From Bacteroidetes bacterium GWE2_42_24 (GTDB taxonomy: Bacteria; Bacteroidota; Bacteroidia; Bacteroidales; TTA-H9), in contig MEOA01000005.1 in assembly GCA_001768515.1 (NCBI GenBank), positions 38,800-102,799 of the forward strand: 64,000 nucleotides of DNA. Reading direction: 5' to 3'. Shown in pieces: positions 63,720-64,000 of the stretch (position 1 is the stretch's first letter; each line of letters opens with the position of its first letter). A program made the position numbers and the translations under genes. Below the pieces are notes generated by a model. That model was not told the DNA's origin. It did no database searches and saw nothing but the letters and a program-made list of their open reading frames with translations.

Positions 63720-63766
63720 TAACCGTAGATCAAGCGGAGATGAAGCGGAGATCTATCCTACGGTTA
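63720..63766. repeat. 11-bp-periodic repeat framed by a 9-bp inverted repeat
   Basis: Units AACCGTAGATC (63721-63731), AAGCGGAGATG (63732-63742) and AAGCGGAGATC (63743-63753) follow one another with an 11-bp period. The whole is framed by the inverted repeats TAACCGTAG (63720-63728) and CTACGGTTA (63758-63766). It may be a dispersed intergenic element. Confidence 0.85.
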
Positions 63767-64000
63767 GGGTCGATTCACGATTGATATTTGCCTGGTTCCT
63801 GATGTGCATTCTTTTAAAAGCATACCGGGATAAAACAAAAATTGTACCATGGCAGGTTATCAAGTTTTTGATGGAGAAGATTTTAAATGACTATGGCTCC
63901 CGATAGCTCTGCTACCGTGTGGACACATCTCGATGGATTCGCCAACCTTCGTAAACAAGCTTAAAGTGTTTCAATCCAATCCATAGAGTAGTTATTCCCG

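Larger units (their letters stand above)
63111..64000. other. Right-end region of 0.9 kb without an intact gene
   Basis: No complete gene is seen. Besides the tRNA hairpin there is a 16-bp direct repeat (63186-63217), a possible type IX cargo remnant (63298-63432), and an 11-bp-periodic repeat with terminal inverted repeats (63720-63766). Short frames from about 63850 to the edge give no recognised product. Confidence 0.6.

Noticed and set aside
63720..63766. Insertion-sequence end
   Set aside because: The inverted repeat frames only 47 bases and no transposase is present. It is listed as a repeat instead.
63849..63960. Short frames near the right edge that suggested a transposase fragment
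   Set aside because: Three frames look equally protein-like over a few tens of codons, and none matches a transposase motif I can name.

Overview
The window is a stretch of a Bacteroidota chromosome. The evidence is a complete type IX secretion/gliding core (a PorP/SprF-like protein and GldK, GldL, GldM, GldN in one direction), a secreted protein with a type IX C-terminal sorting domain, Bacteroidota-specific families (DUF4476, DUF4403, LptE of the Bacteroidota type, a BamA-like barrel without POTRA domains), and at least fifteen copies of the Bacteroidota -7 promoter element TAnnTTTG placed just upstream of start codons. Shine-Dalgarno sequences are mostly absent, as is usual for the phylum. 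I see no phage, insertion sequence or CRISPR array. The genus cannot be fixed from this sequence.

Layout. 1-5.8 kb: the 3' end of an Ig-like surface protein gene, an ArsR-type regulator, adenine deaminase, a triple DUF4476 protein and a second deaminase-like amidohydrolase. 5.9-9.9 kb (minus): groES-groEL, secG, a TPR-like protein and lptE. 10-16.5 kb: a polysaccharide export/polymerisation cluster on the minus strand (Wzx flippase, two Wzz-like chain-length proteins, Wzy/WaaL-like ligase) with a divergent glycosyltransferase that starts a plus-strand run of purD, a FemAB/GNAT-like protein, upp and a MacB-type permease. 20.7-26.8 kb (minus): a sigma-54 activator, pheT and recG. 26.9-33.2 kb (minus): the type IX secretion operon. 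33.2-35.2 kb: a gene-poor 2 kb with an 11-bp-periodic repeat. 35.2-39.9 kb: two tandem YitT proteins and two outer-membrane barrels. 39.3-43 kb (minus): a PAP2-like membrane protein, rpoN and asnS. 43.4-50.1 kb (plus): an ECF sigma factor with an unusual anti-sigma-like/beta-barrel partner, the PKD-array type IX cargo, polyphosphate glucokinase and a DUF4403 lipoprotein. 50.6-54.6 kb: a biotin-dependent acyl-CoA carboxylase operon (biotin carboxylase, DoxX, biotin carrier, carboxyltransferase). 54.8-62.9 kb: GT39 glycosyltransferase, flavodoxin-like protein, DUF456 protein, LolC/E-type permease, YwqK-like lipoprotein, NADP-glutamate dehydrogenase, GNAT acetyltransferase and adenosine kinase. 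63 kb: tRNA-Asn(GUU). The last 0.9 kb looks non-coding, with repeats and a possible gene remnant.

How the genes work together. The T9SS operon and the PKD protein are machine and likely cargo. The Wzx/Wzz/Wzy cluster, the divergent glycosyltransferase and GT39 make and export surface glycans. adenine deaminase, adenosine kinase, purD and upp serve purine/pyrimidine salvage and synthesis. RpoN (sigma-54) and a sigma-54 activator lie in the same window as groESL, which has a good sigma-54-type -24/-12 element upstream of groES; this possible link is the regulatory observation I find most worth testing. Other items of interest are the anti-sigma-like/beta-barrel chimera after the ECF sigma gene, the very long coiled-coil GldL, DoxX inside the carboxylase operon, and two separate intergenic repeats that share an 11-bp period.
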